DNA of 64,000 nt, from NCBI GenBank assembly GCA_937949945.1, contig CALFEQ010000121.1, positions 1-64,000 on the forward strand, in the 5' to 3' direction. This document shows positions 1-8,736 of this stretch, piece after piece. The stretch comes from an uncultured Myxococcales bacterium. Lineage in GTDB: Bacteria; Myxococcota_A; Polyangia; Polyangiales; Polyangiaceae. The stretch's first letter is position 1. Each line of letters opens with the position of its first letter. Under the pieces are notes generated by a model, which did not search any database, was not told where the DNA came from, and was given only the letters and a program-made list of their open reading frames with translations. Both the position numbers and the translations under genes were made by a program.

Positions 1-13
1 CTGAAAAGACTCA

Positions 14-55
14 CCCGCCACGTCGTCGCTGGCTGCTGAACGACGACGTGGCGGG
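14..55. terminator. Perfect 15-bp inverted repeat at the window edge, probable terminator
   Basis: Two perfectly complementary 15-base arms (14-28 and 41-55) flank a 12-base loop. No gene follows closely on either strand, so this is best read as the terminator of a plus-strand gene lying left of the window. The minus-strand side is followed by a short T-rich run (revcomp of the first 10 bases), so it could work in both directions. Confidence 0.55.
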
Positions 56-350
56 CGGCAAGAAAAGGCGTCTCGTCCGGGGAGCGGCGCCCGCGCCGCG
101 GCACGGCAGGGAGGACCGGCTGGACAGCGGGCAACCTTGGTGGGGAGGGGAGGAGGGGAGCGTCCCCCGACGAGACGGCCCCTGTGTAACACACAGATGT
201 CTACATGCAATCCCTATGTGTGCTCGAGGTTGCTCGAGGGACCGTCCAACGGGGGTGTGACAAAAACATGAATGAAGACGCACGGTTGAGGCTTCGGCGC
301 GATGCGATCCGCCGGTAGGCGTGCCGTTCTGATACCGTGGGCCGACGCTC
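56..350. other. Intergenic stretch without a supported gene
   Basis: About 300 bases with no convincing coding frame. The short frames present use proline/arginine/serine-rich codons unlike the real genes. The part around 182-245 is AT-richer than the surroundings. It holds a small palindrome (CTGTGT at 182-187, ACACAG at 191-196) and a tandem of two TGCTCGAGG-like words near 222-240. It is a plausible promoter or operator zone for the small downstream gene, but no clear -35/-10 pair is seen. Confidence 0.4.
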
Positions 351-644
351 ATGGATCCCAAGCGAAAGCTGAAGGGCATGCTCGCGCGAATCTTCTCCGA
401 CGCCGTCGCGGAGCCGAGCGAGCGCGAAGAGCTGAAGACCTATCTGGCCTCCGGTGTCCTGACCGAGACCGAGATCAAGGAGGTCTTCGAAGACTTCGTG
501 CAGACGACGTGGAAGATCACGATCGCGGACGGCGTCATCTCCGACCGCGAGAAGCAGCGGCTGCGCGAGATCGTCGACGTCCTCGCGCTCGACGTGCGCA
601 AGCTGCCCGCGGAGTGGGCCGCGGTCCTCGAGGGCAGCGCCTGA
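351..644 (+). CDS. Small charged helical protein, TerB-like
   Basis: This is a 97-residue acidic, helix-rich cytoplasmic protein with no signal peptide, membrane segment or cysteine. The pattern of a short helix, then 'ADGVISDREKQRLREIVDVL' (about residues 63-82), resembles the second half of TerB/DjlA-type helical domains, where an acidic 'ADG.i...E...l..i' turn binds metal. That similarity is by eye only. Codon use (strong G/C third positions, many Glu/Lys/Asp) matches the real genes nearby. It converges on the sigma-factor gene, with a shared hairpin between them. The function is unknown. Confidence 0.7.
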   Translation: MDPKRKLKGMLARIFSDAVAEPSEREELKTYLASGVLTETEIKEVFEDFVQTTWKITIADGVISDREKQRLREIVDVLALDVRKLPAEWAAVLEGSA

Positions 645-658
645 CCCTCGAAAAGAGA

Positions 659-706
659 CATCCACCTCCGACGCTGCCGCGCGTCCGCGCGTCGTGGAGG
701 TGGATG
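659..706. terminator. Hairpin between convergent genes
   Basis: The arm at 659-669 pairs with 696-706 over 11 bases, and after a one-base bulge three more pairs form. On the minus strand the stem is followed by a T-rich tract (revcomp of the CGAAAAGAGA at 649-658), as in an intrinsic terminator. It would end the sigma-factor transcript and probably also stops the plus-strand gene. Confidence 0.6.
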
Positions 707-735
707 CCCGCCGAGGATCGGAGAGGCGGTACCGA

Positions 736-2256
736 TCAGTCGCGCATGTGCTTGCGGATCTTCCCGAGCGCCTGCTCCTGGAGCTGGCGAATGCGCTCGC
801 GCGACAGGTTGTACTTGTCGCCGATCTCCTTGAGCGTCAGCTCGTCTTCGTCGTCGAGACCGAAGCGCCATCGGATGATGCGCGACTCGATCGGCGTGAG
901 GTGCTGCAAGAGGCGCCGCACCTCTTCGCCCCACTTCTGCGAGACGAGGCTCTCGTAGGGCGACTGCATGTTCTCGTCCTGGAGGAAGTCGATGAACTTG
1001 CGGCCGTCCTCGTCGCCGACGGGACGATCGAGCGAGAACGGCGTCTCCGCCCACGCGCCCTTCACCTTGTCGAGCTTCTCTTGCGGGATGCCGGTCTCTT
1101 TCTCGAGCTCGTCGAGCGTCGGGTCGCGGCCCGTCCTCGCGATGACCGCCTGGGTCGCGCGCTGCACGCGGTTGTGCGTGTCGAGCATGTGCACGGGGAT
1201 GCGGACCGCGCGGCCCTTGTCCGCGAGCGCGCGGCTGATCGCGTGCCGGATCCACCACGAGGCGTAGGTCGAGAAGCGATAGCCGCGCGTGTGATCGAAG
1301 CGCTCGACGGCCTTCATGAGGCCGATGTTGCCTTCCTGGATCAGGTCGATGAGCGGAAGGCGACCGCGGTTGTAGCGCCGCGCGATCGAAACGACGAGGC
1401 GGAGGTTCGCCTTCACGAACTTGTTCTTGATGTGTTTGCTCCTGCGCGAAGCCTCCGTGATCGAGTCGAGGTACTTCTTGAACGCAGGCGAGCTCGCGAT
1501 GGGCTGCTGCTCCTCCTCCGACTGCGGAGGCGCGGGAGCGGGCACCGCGATGCCCTCCTCCTCGAGATCCTCGACGGGCGCTGGATCGCCGAGCTTCCGC
1601 ACCGTCTCCTCGGCGTGTGCGATCCACAGGCGATCGGAGTCGGCGAGGCGGATGGCGCGCGCGAGGCTCTCGCAGAGCGCGCGGTACTTCTTCTCCTGGT
1701 CGCGCGTGAGCTTGCGCTGCTTCTTGTAGAGCTTGATGTACTTCCGGAGCTCGGGGATCTGCGGGAGGTCGAGCGCGTCTTCGTCCTTCGGCAGGTCGGC
1801 CTCGAGGGTGTCGAGCGCGTGCTCCGCCGCAGGCAAGAACGAGAGGATCGCACACCAGTGCTCCACCTCGGCCTTCTCGACCTGGATGGCGGTCTCGAGC
1901 TCCTCCTCCTGATCCATCACCGGATGCGTCGCCATCTCGCGGAAGTAGCGGGCGAGCATCGAGTCACCGGCGCTCTCGTCCGCCTTCGACTTCGCGGTCG
2001 GCGGGCGCGGCTCGTCGGTCTCGACGAGGTCCGGGTCCGGCACGTCGTCGTAGTCGAACTCGTCCTCGAGCACGATGAGGTTGGCGTCGGGGCTGTCGAC
2101 GCCCGAGGTGAGCTCGTCGTCCGCGTCCTCTTCGATCGGAGGTGCTACGGCCGCAGAGGCGGCGTTGCTCTTCTTGCTCATCGCGGTTGCCTCGTTTCTC
2201 GCGGAGCCTTTGGCGTCCGCAGCTCGAGCCGATTTCGTGGACGACCTTCGGGGCAT
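736..2256 (-). CDS. RNA polymerase sigma factor, RpoD/SigA family
   Basis: The protein is a sigma-70 family factor of 506 residues that directs core RNA polymerase to promoters. Region 1.2 (LARYFREMATHPVMDQEEE, near residue 96) comes first. A non-conserved spacer of about 130 acidic residues follows. Region 2 has the core-binding and -10-binding segment (NLRLVVSIARRYN, then DLIQEGNIGLMKAV and YRFSTYASWWIRHAI). Region 3 is next, and region 4 ends in a -35-binding helix-turn-helix (LTLKEIGDKYNLSRERIRQL). There is no region 1.1-like domain; the N-terminus is a disordered acidic tail. This suggests an alternative group 2 factor rather than the housekeeping one. An internal ATG at 2181 has an upstream GAGG and could be the true start. 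Confidence 0.93.
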   Translation of the reverse strand: MPRRSSTKSARAADAKGSARNEATAMSKKSNAASAAVAPPIEEDADDELTSGVDSPDANLIVLEDEFDYDDVPDPDLVETDEPRPPTAKSKADESAGDSMLARYFREMATHPVMDQEEELETAIQVEKAEVEHWCAILSFLPAAEHALDTLEADLPKDEDALDLPQIPELRKYIKLYKKQRKLTRDQEKKYRALCESLARAIRLADSDRLWIAHAEETVRKLGDPAPVEDLEEEGIAVPAPAPPQSEEEQQPIASSPAFKKYLDSITEASRRSKHIKNKFVKANLRLVVSIARRYNRGRLPLIDLIQEGNIGLMKAVERFDHTRGYRFSTYASWWIRHAISRALADKGRAVRIPVHMLDTHNRVQRATQAVIARTGRDPTLDELEKETGIPQEKLDKVKGAWAETPFSLDRPVGDEDGRKFIDFLQDENMQSPYESLVSQKWGEEVRRLLQHLTPIESRIIRWRFGLDDEDELTLKEIGDKYNLSRERIRQLQEQALGKIRKHMRD

Positions 2257-2574
2257 GGGATCAGGGAAGGGGGTCGTACGTCGCGTGGGAGGGGATCGTG
2301 GCCTACGTCTTCGCGGGTACAGGGCCCGCCATTTCTTCCGCGCAATGAGGACGCAGCTTTGACAAGTGACGATTTCGGAGTCAGACCGTCACGAGGCGTC
2401 GGGAAGCGAAGCGGGGAAGGGAGACGAAAGAGACGCGTGCGCGACGGGGACTCGTCATCGTAACGAGTTCCGCTGGGCCCTGTCCGTCCGAAAAATACTG
2501 CAAAGAACATTCTAGGTTCGACTCCGACATGGGAGCCTTGGTTACGCGCCCATGGCGGATGTATGTGACTCTGC
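2257..2574. other. Divergent intergenic region, sigma-factor and ABC genes
   Basis: About 320 bases separate the divergent sigma-factor and ABC-protein starts. No gene is supported. A TTGACA word at 2359-2364 reads as TTGTCA on the other strand, but no matching -10 box lies 16-18 bases away on either side. The stretch 2488-2520 is AT-richer than average and is a reasonable place for the ABC-gene promoter. Confidence 0.4.
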
Positions 2575-4524
2575 GTGCCCGTCAGGATTCGCTCGGCACC
2601 GTCAACGGATGCACGCTTCACGCCGTCGCAGCGGCGGGCGCTCTCGCTGTACGGGCACACATGGTCGGCCGTTCGGGCGCGGTGGTGGCTCGGAGCTACC
2701 ATCGTCCTCGGTTCTTCGATGCACGCCGCCGGCCATGCCTCGCTCGCGGCGGCAGCCGGGGTCCTGGCCCGCGCGCTCGCGGGGTCCGGCCCGATGGTCT
2801 CGGGATCCATGCCCGTTTCCGGCCTCCTCGAGCGCGTCGGGGCGCTCGCGGCGGAAGGAACGCGGGGCGTCCTCCTGCTCGCCATCTATGGAGTCTTTGC
2901 GGCCCTCGCCAAGTTGGTTGGCGGCGCGCTCTCCGTCTGGGCGGAGGCTCGGCTCGCGTCCGAGGTCGGCGCCCGTGTCCGCGGCCGCGTCCTCGACGGG
3001 GTCCTGGCCGTCGGATCGCGCGAGTCCCCACGACACCGCGATCATGGATCGGCCGCGAGCGACACAGTCGACGCACCTCGGGGCGACCATCGCGGAGAGC
3101 GGCTCGCGGCGCTGACGTCCGAGGTGCATGCCGTCGAGCAGGGCGTCGCGCACGGTGTGCTCGCGGAGGTGCGCGCCGTCGTACAGCTCGTCCCGCTGGG
3201 GGTGCTGCTCGTCGTCCTCGCTCCGAGGCTCGCTGCCAGCGCCGTCGTCGCCCTCGGCGCGTTCGGCCTGCTCGCGTTCGTGTTGCGGCGGGCGTTCAAG
3301 CGCGCGCACACGCGCGCCGCGGTGTCCGCCGCGGCCCTCGTCGAAGCCGCCGACGAGGCCGTGCGCCATGCAGAGCTCTGGGCCACGTACGGCGCGAAGC
3401 GACGCATCCGCGCACACCTGGCGGGCATCGGCCGTGCGATGGCGCAGAAGACCGCGCGCATGCGCGTTCGCGCCTCTCTGCTCTCGTCGACGAGCGAGGT
3501 GCTCGGCGCGCTTGCGCTGGTGCTCGTGCTCCTGCTCGCCGCCCGTGGAGCGCTCGGCGTCGATCACGGTGTCGTCGTTCCCTTCGCGATCGCGTTCTTC
3601 ATGGCGTACCGGCCTTTGCGTGATCTCGTCGATGCGCGAATCGCACGGACGCGCGGGGAAGAGGCGCTGCGCGTCGCGTTTCGGGCGGTCGAGCGCGCTT
3701 CGGCCGCCGCCACCGCGGTCACGGACGGCGGCGTCGATCGAGGACCGAGCACGTCGGCGCGAGCGACGTGGTCTCTCGAGCCGATCGTGCTCGACGGAGC
3801 GCGCGCCGTGCACGGCCGGCACGCACCGCTGTCGCTGGAGATCCCCGCGGGTGCGATCGCCGTCGTCGCCGGTCCGACCGGGATCGGCAAGACGTCTCTC
3901 TTGCGCGCGATGCTCGGGCTCGAGCCGCTCGCGAGCGGTCGGATGCGGTACGGCGCGCGTTCGCTCGAGGGCGCGGGCGTCGGGCCGACGCACCGGCCGT
4001 TCGCGTGGGTGCCGCAAGACGCGCCCGTCGTCGGCGACACGCTCGCCATCAACGTCGGGCTCGGGCGTGCGGACGACGACGGGCCCGTCCCCGATCCGGC
4101 GCCGCTGCTCGCCGAGCTCGGCGCCGAGCACCTCGTGAGCTCGCTCGGCGAGGCGATGCTCGGGACCGAGCGCGCGCTGTCGGGCGGCGAGCGGCAGTGG
4201 ATCGCCGTCGCACGAGCGCTGGCCACCGGTTTGCCGGTGCTCCTGCTCGACGAGCCGACGAGCGCGCTCGACGGTCCTTCGCAAGCACGTCTGCTCGAAG
4301 CGATCGCGCGGCTCCGCGGCAAGCGGACGGTCATCCTCGTGACGCACCGGCCCGAGCCGCTCGCGATCGCCGACCTCGTCGTGCGCCTCGAGCCGGAGGC
4401 GTCGCGCGCTCGCTCAGGGCGTGAGCACGTCGATCGTCGGTCCGGCCGTGACCTCGAGCTCGTCCGTACGGAAGAGGTCACCGTCGAGGACGTACGCGCC
4501 GCGGCCGGCGAACCTCAGCCGTAG
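2575..4524 (+). CDS. ABC transporter, fused membrane and ATPase domains
   Basis: This is a half-size ABC exporter of 649 residues. The N-terminal part is a hydrophobic domain with segments near residues 38-60, 95-115, 195-235 and 300-345. The nucleotide-binding domain follows, with Walker A GPTGIGKT (433-440), signature LSGGE (535-539) and Walker B VLLLDEPTSALD (catalytic Glu 560). The exporter would act as a homodimer in the inner membrane; its substrate cannot be told. The start is GTG with no strong ribosome site. The C-terminal 37 residues overlap the convergent kinase gene antisense, so the functional protein may effectively end near residue 610. Confidence 0.88.
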   Translation: MPVRIRSAPSTDARFTPSQRRALSLYGHTWSAVRARWWLGATIVLGSSMHAAGHASLAAAAGVLARALAGSGPMVSGSMPVSGLLERVGALAAEGTRGVLLLAIYGVFAALAKLVGGALSVWAEARLASEVGARVRGRVLDGVLAVGSRESPRHRDHGSAASDTVDAPRGDHRGERLAALTSEVHAVEQGVAHGVLAEVRAVVQLVPLGVLLVVLAPRLAASAVVALGAFGLLAFVLRRAFKRAHTRAAVSAAALVEAADEAVRHAELWATYGAKRRIRAHLAGIGRAMAQKTARMRVRASLLSSTSEVLGALALVLVLLLAARGALGVDHGVVVPFAIAFFMAYRPLRDLVDARIARTRGEEALRVAFRAVERASAAATAVTDGGVDRGPSTSARATWSLEPIVLDGARAVHGRHAPLSLEIPAGAIAVVAGPTGIGKTSLLRAMLGLEPLASGRMRYGARSLEGAGVGPTHRPFAWVPQDAPVVGDTLAINVGLGRADDDGPVPDPAPLLAELGAEHLVSSLGEAMLGTERALSGGERQWIAVARALATGLPVLLLDEPTSALDGPSQARLLEAIARLRGKRTVILVTHRPEPLAIADLVVRLEPEASRARSGREHVDRRSGRDLELVRTEEVTVEDVRAAAGEPQP

Positions 4525-5364
4525 CGTCCGCACGAGGGCGTCGAGGCGCGGCCCGACGAGCGGACGTCCCGCGAGCACGAGAGGCATCTGCGGGCCGAGC
4601 AGGCGTGCGCCGAGCGGCGTCGCGACGGCATGGAAGCGATCGTGCTCCTCGCCCGCTCGATAGAGGAGGCGCATGCCGAGCCCGAGATCGCGGACGACGC
4701 TCGCGCAGAACAGGCTCACGCGATCGAACGGAGCGATCACGCCGTCGGCCTCGATCTCGCACGGCGAAGGATCGAGCACGGCGCGCGCGAACTTCGAGCC
4801 GACGAAGCTGCCGGCGAAGACGCGCGCGACGATCCGCGCCGCGGCGGCCGTCCCGTTCGCGCCTCGCGCCTCGTAGACCTCGAAGAAGTTCGAGACGAGC
4901 CCGGCGCCGACGATGAAGCCGATCCGTTCCGAGCGCTCCTCTCCTCGCGTCGTCGCGCGTACGCGCAGCGTCGGGCGGCGCGTCGAGCGCGCCGCGCCGG
5001 TCTCGATCGCGTCGAGCAGCCGGCGCATGGACCGGACCGGATCGCCGGACATCCCCCAGTTGCGCGCGACGGTGCGGACCGTGCCGCCGGGCGCGAGCGC
5101 GATGGGGGGCAGCGCGCGGTCGCCGAACGCGCGCGCGAGCGCGGTGACGCCGGCCATGTACGCGCCGTCGCCTCCGGCGAGCACGACCGGGACGCCGGGA
5201 TCGCCCTCGGCGATCGCGCGCGCGGCGGCGTCGAGCTCGTCGGTCGTCCGCGTCTCGAAGACGCGCATCGTCGCGCGCGACCGACACTGCTCGAGCAGCG
5301 GAGCGGCCGGGTCGATCAGGTGGCGCGCCCGACGATTCGCGACGACATACGCACGCAGATTCAG
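4414..5364 (-). CDS. Diacylglycerol/lipid kinase catalytic-domain protein
   Basis: The protein belongs to the DAGK_cat family (YegS/BmrU type), which phosphorylates diacylglycerol or a related lipid using ATP. The motif VVLAGGDGAYMAGVTALA matches the family GGDGT loop, and LAPGGTVRTVARNWG corresponds to its GTGND loop, with Asn replaced. The first in-frame ATG (5268) would cut off the first beta strand. The frame continues 32 residues upstream with family-like sequence (LRAYVVANRRARHL) but contains no ATG, GTG or TTG. A CTG at 5364 lies 6 bases after a perfect AAGGAG. I take it as the start, giving 316 residues, normal for the family. It runs divergently from the HEAT lipoprotein gene. Confidence 0.82.
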   Translation of the reverse strand: MNLRAYVVANRRARHLIDPAAPLLEQCRSRATMRVFETRTTDELDAAARAIAEGDPGVPVVLAGGDGAYMAGVTALARAFGDRALPPIALAPGGTVRTVARNWGMSGDPVRSMRRLLDAIETGAARSTRRPTLRVRATTRGEERSERIGFIVGAGLVSNFFEVYEARGANGTAAAARIVARVFAGSFVGSKFARAVLDPSPCEIEADGVIAPFDRVSLFCASVVRDLGLGMRLLYRAGEEHDRFHAVATPLGARLLGPQMPLVLAGRPLVGPRLDALVRTLRLRFAGRGAYVLDGDLFRTDELEVTAGPTIDVLTP

Positions 5365-5370
5365 CTTGGT

Positions 5371-5376
5371 CTCCTT
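5371..5376 (-). promoter_or_regulatory. Ribosome binding site fixing a CTG start
   Basis: AAGGAG on the minus strand is placed 6 bases before a CTG that opens the conserved N-terminus of the lipid kinase. No comparable site precedes the internal ATG at 5268. This is the reason for preferring the non-standard start codon. Confidence 0.6.
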
Positions 5377-5410
5377 GTCGGTGCCGGCGGCAGCAGGTAG
5401 CTCTTACACC

Positions 5411-6829
5411 ATGTCGACCAGCGAAGTCGCTCGCAGCGCGAGCCCTGCTGCTCGCATCCTTTCCTCGCCGGCACGACGGCCCCGAGGCGGCGTCCTTCCG
5501 AGGACCTTCGTGCTCGCCGTCGCCCTCCTCGCGCCGCTCGCCGGATGCGGGAACGCTGCGGTCCGCGCCGCCGAGAGAGGTGACAGCGAGAGGCTCCGCG
5601 CGGAGATCGCGCGCAAGCACGAGCAAGGGAAGCTCACGAACGACGAGGCCGCGAAGATCGCGCGCGCCGTCGCCGAGCGCGAGATCGTGACGGCGAAGGA
5701 CGAGGCCACCGCGCTCGCGCGCCTGCGCGAGACGCGTGCGTGCGCGGCCGAGCTCGACGACGCGCTCGAGGACCTGATGAAGCGGCGCGACGGCGCGGGG
5801 GCCGAGGCGGCGCTGTCTCGGCTCGAGGACGGCAAGCTGAGCGAGGGTGACGCGAGGGCATGGCTCTCCGATCCCGACGATCGCTGGCGCGCCGTGGCCA
5901 CGCGCACGCTCCACCGCGAGAAGGATCGCGAGCGACGGCAGGCGGCGATCCTCGATCCGAGCCCGAGGGTTCGTCGCGCGGCGATCCGCGCCGCCGCCGT
6001 CGCGAAGGATCCGGCGGATCTCGATCTGCTCGCGGAGACGGCGCGCGTCGATCCGGATCTGTTGCTCCGCAACGAGGCGCTGCGTGCGATGAGCGCCATC
6101 GTTCGCGGCGACGCGGGCAAGAGCCGGGCGGCCGAGCTCGCGCTTCGCCTGCGCGACCTCTGGACGGCCGGCGACGACGCGATCAAGGAGGACGTCGCCG
6201 TCGCGTGGGGGCTCTCGCCCGTCTTCGAGAACGGCGGGCGCGAGGCTCTGCGCGTCATCGTGTCGAGCGGGAAGGGACCTGGCGCGGTCGCCGCCGCGGC
6301 GGTGGTGACGAGGATGGCATCGAAGGACGCCGAGCTCGTCAATTCGGCGAGCGCTCTCCTCGCGCGCAACATCACGGACGGCCCGCGGCGAGAGCGTCTC
6401 TTCGCGCTCGCCGTCGCGAAGCCCGAGGGCGTCGTCCTCGACGCGATCCGGGCGGCGGCGAAGGACGACGATCTCGAGGTCAAGGTCTCCGCCCTGGCGC
6501 GGCTGCTCGACGTGAAGGAGGACCGGGAGGCTGCGACGAACGAGCTCATCCAAATCGCGGGCTACGGCGTCGCCGGCGCTGCGGACGATGCCCGGATGCT
6601 CCGGCACGCCGCCCGCGCGCGTCACGCCCTCGCGTCCGCCGGCGAGCTGCGCGTGCAGGCGTGGATCGAGCGAGACCTCGAGGCTGCCGAGCCGGAGCGC
6701 AAGACGAGCGCCGCGTCCGCGCTCGCCGCGCTCGGCCGTCCCGCGCGCGCCGCTCCGCTCCTCGTCGATCCCGACCCCAGCGTGCGCACCCGCGCCGCGT
6801 GCACGATCGTGATGGCGTCGCGTCGCTGA
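5411..6829 (+). CDS. HEAT-repeat lipoprotein
   Basis: This is a 472-residue predicted lipoprotein. A long arginine-containing leader ends in a hydrophobic stretch and lipobox (LAPLAGC, Cys near residue 43). The mature part is all-helical, with repeated DP.. RVRRAAIRAAA-type units, for example AILDPSPRVRRAAIRAAAV, and VDPDPSVRTRAACTIV at the C-terminus. These are PBS/HEAT repeats that form a scaffold for protein contacts. The region 50-130 is a highly charged helical coil. It starts 46 bases from the divergent lipid-kinase start, so the two share a promoter region. No enzymatic motif is seen. Confidence 0.85.
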   Translation: MSTSEVARSASPAARILSSPARRPRGGVLPRTFVLAVALLAPLAGCGNAAVRAAERGDSERLRAEIARKHEQGKLTNDEAAKIARAVAEREIVTAKDEATALARLRETRACAAELDDALEDLMKRRDGAGAEAALSRLEDGKLSEGDARAWLSDPDDRWRAVATRTLHREKDRERRQAAILDPSPRVRRAAIRAAAVAKDPADLDLLAETARVDPDLLLRNEALRAMSAIVRGDAGKSRAAELALRLRDLWTAGDDAIKEDVAVAWGLSPVFENGGREALRVIVSSGKGPGAVAAAAVVTRMASKDAELVNSASALLARNITDGPRRERLFALAVAKPEGVVLDAIRAAAKDDDLEVKVSALARLLDVKEDREAATNELIQIAGYGVAGAADDARMLRHAARARHALASAGELRVQAWIERDLEAAEPERKTSAASALAALGRPARAAPLLVDPDPSVRTRAACTIVMASRR

Positions 6830-7086
6830 GTCGCGCTTGGTCTGCCGTGTGCATGCGGCGCTCCCTCGTCGCGCAAGGATCCGGCGAGGCGCGGATCACG
6901 AGACGTGCGAGCGCTCACCGTGATTGCGCGACGGCGCGCGCAGCATGCGCGTGATCCTTCTCGCCGAGGGAGGAGGATTCGCCACACGCTCGGAGCGAGG
7001 AAACGCGGTCGTCCGAGCGGTCCATGTGTTACGCTTTTCACCGAGCGCACGCGGTGTAGGACGACGCGCTCTCGAGGTGGAGCAAG

Positions 7087-8736
7087 ATGCAGCCGGACTG
7101 GGCGGCAGGGCGCCTCGTGGGGCGATACATGGTTCACCAGCCCATTGCCGCGGGCGGTATGGCCACGGTCCACCTCGGGCGCCTCGTCGGCGACGGCGGC
7201 TTCTCTCGGACGGTCGCCATCAAACGGCTCCACGACGCGTACGCGAGCGATCCCGAGTTCGTGGCGATGCTCCTCGACGAGGCGAGGCTCGCCTCGAAGA
7301 TCCGACATCCGAACGTCGTCCCCACCCTCGACGTGGTCGCGGAGAACGACCAGCTCCTGGTCGTCATGGAGTACGTGGAGGGCGAGTCGCTCGCGAGCCT
7401 CGCGCGGTCCGCGTACACGGCGGGTGAGAGCATCCCGATCCCGCTCGCGGCATCCATCGTCGCGCAGGCGCTGCACGGCTTGCATGCCGCTCACGAGTGC
7501 CGAGACACCTCGGGCGAGCCGCTCGACATCGTCCATCGCGACGTCTCGCCTCAGAACGTGCTCGTCGGGACCGACGGCATCGCACGCGTCCTCGATTTCG
7601 GCATCGCGAAGGCGGCGTCGCGCGCCACGTCGACCAACGACGGGCGGATCAAGGGAAAGGCCGCGTACATGGCTCCCGAGCAGCTCCAGCACGGCGTCGT
7701 CGATCGGCGGACGGACGTGTTCGCTGCGGCCGTCGTGCTCTGGGAGCTCTTGGCCGGCCGGCGTCTGTTCCTCGGCGACACCCCGGCGCAGACGATGGCG
7801 CGCGTGCTCCACGAGCCCATCGACTCTCCGACGCGCTGGGCTCCGGACGTGCCGATGGAGCTCGCTCTCATCGCGCTCCGCGGCTTGGAACGCGATCCAG
7901 ACGCACGGTTCGCGACCGCGGAGGAGATGGCGCTCGCGATCGAGGACGCCGTCGCGCTGCCCCGTCCCAAGGAGATCGGCGCCTGGGTGGAGCGTGTCGC
8001 GGCTGCCTCGATCGGGCGACGCGCCGAGCTCGTCCGTGCGCTGGAGCGCGCCACTCCGCTGCGTATGGCACAGGCCGCCTCTCCCGAGCTCGCCGCGGCG
8101 ATCGAGGAGGCCGATCGCCGCCGTCAGCTCGCAGACTTGCCGACGGACGTGGGCGCGCGCGCGCCGAGCTCGGGGCACGTGACGCCGCCGTGGGTGGCGG
8201 TCGCCTCGACGAAGACGTCGACGAAGACGAAAGCCCCCGCCGCGCCCGATGTCGTCGCTCCCCTCTCCGGGCGTGGGGAGGAGCTGACGGATCTGGCCAC
8301 GGTGCAGAGCTCGTCGGCGCCCGTGCCCACGGCGCCGCGCCGCGTGTCGTGGCTCACCGTGGCCCTCGCGATCGCCGGTGGCGGCGCCGCGCTCACGCTC
8401 GCCGTCTTCGCCGGCAAGCTGGCGATGCCCGATCGCGACGCTCCGAGCAACGTCGCTGCGCCCACGCCGCCCGCGGCCGTCGACTTCGAGCTTCCAGCCG
8501 ATCCTGCTCCGGAGCCCGCGCCGTCTTCGACGGAGGTCGCCTCGGAGCCCGCGCCGTCGTCCCCGGCGCCTCGGGCGTCGGCAGCTTCCTCACCGCCGAC
8601 GCGCTCGACGCGGTCGAACGCGGAGACGAAGAGGCGCGCGTCGCCGTCGCAGCGTGCGGCGAGCGCACCCGACTGCCGCATCCCTTACGTCCTCGACGAG
8701 CGAGGCTTCAAGCACTTCAAGGTGGAATGCTTGTGA
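7087..8736 (+). CDS. Ser/Thr protein kinase with C-terminal membrane anchor
   Basis: A Hanks-type kinase fills residues 12-285: the glycine loop AAGGMATVHLG, ATP-binding Lys46 (TVAIK), catalytic loop HRDVSPQN (150-157), DFG 170-172 and the APEQ loop are all present, so it should be active. A Pro/Ser/Thr-rich linker leads to one membrane helix (422-443). A short extracytoplasmic tail ends in DCRIPYVLDERGFKHFKVEC, a Cys...Cys tail type that I recall at the end of several myxobacterial kinases. A good GAGGTGGAG site precedes the ATG. It is the first gene of a coupled trio with a PEGA-like protein and a lipoprotein, which are its likely partners at the envelope. Confidence 0.93.
   Translation: MQPDWAAGRLVGRYMVHQPIAAGGMATVHLGRLVGDGGFSRTVAIKRLHDAYASDPEFVAMLLDEARLASKIRHPNVVPTLDVVAENDQLLVVMEYVEGESLASLARSAYTAGESIPIPLAASIVAQALHGLHAAHECRDTSGEPLDIVHRDVSPQNVLVGTDGIARVLDFGIAKAASRATSTNDGRIKGKAAYMAPEQLQHGVVDRRTDVFAAAVVLWELLAGRRLFLGDTPAQTMARVLHEPIDSPTRWAPDVPMELALIALRGLERDPDARFATAEEMALAIEDAVALPRPKEIGAWVERVAAASIGRRAELVRALERATPLRMAQAASPELAAAIEEADRRRQLADLPTDVGARAPSSGHVTPPWVAVASTKTSTKTKAPAAPDVVAPLSGRGEELTDLATVQSSSAPVPTAPRRVSWLTVALAIAGGGAALTLAVFAGKLAMPDRDAPSNVAAPTPPAAVDFELPADPAPEPAPSSTEVASEPAPSSPAPRASAASSPPTRSTRSNAETKRRASPSQRAASAPDCRIPYVLDERGFKHFKVECL

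Noticed and set aside
2513..2526. GGTTCGACTCC, resembling a tRNA T-arm
   Set aside because: The flanking bases do not form a T-stem, and no anticodon arm or acceptor stem lies upstream.
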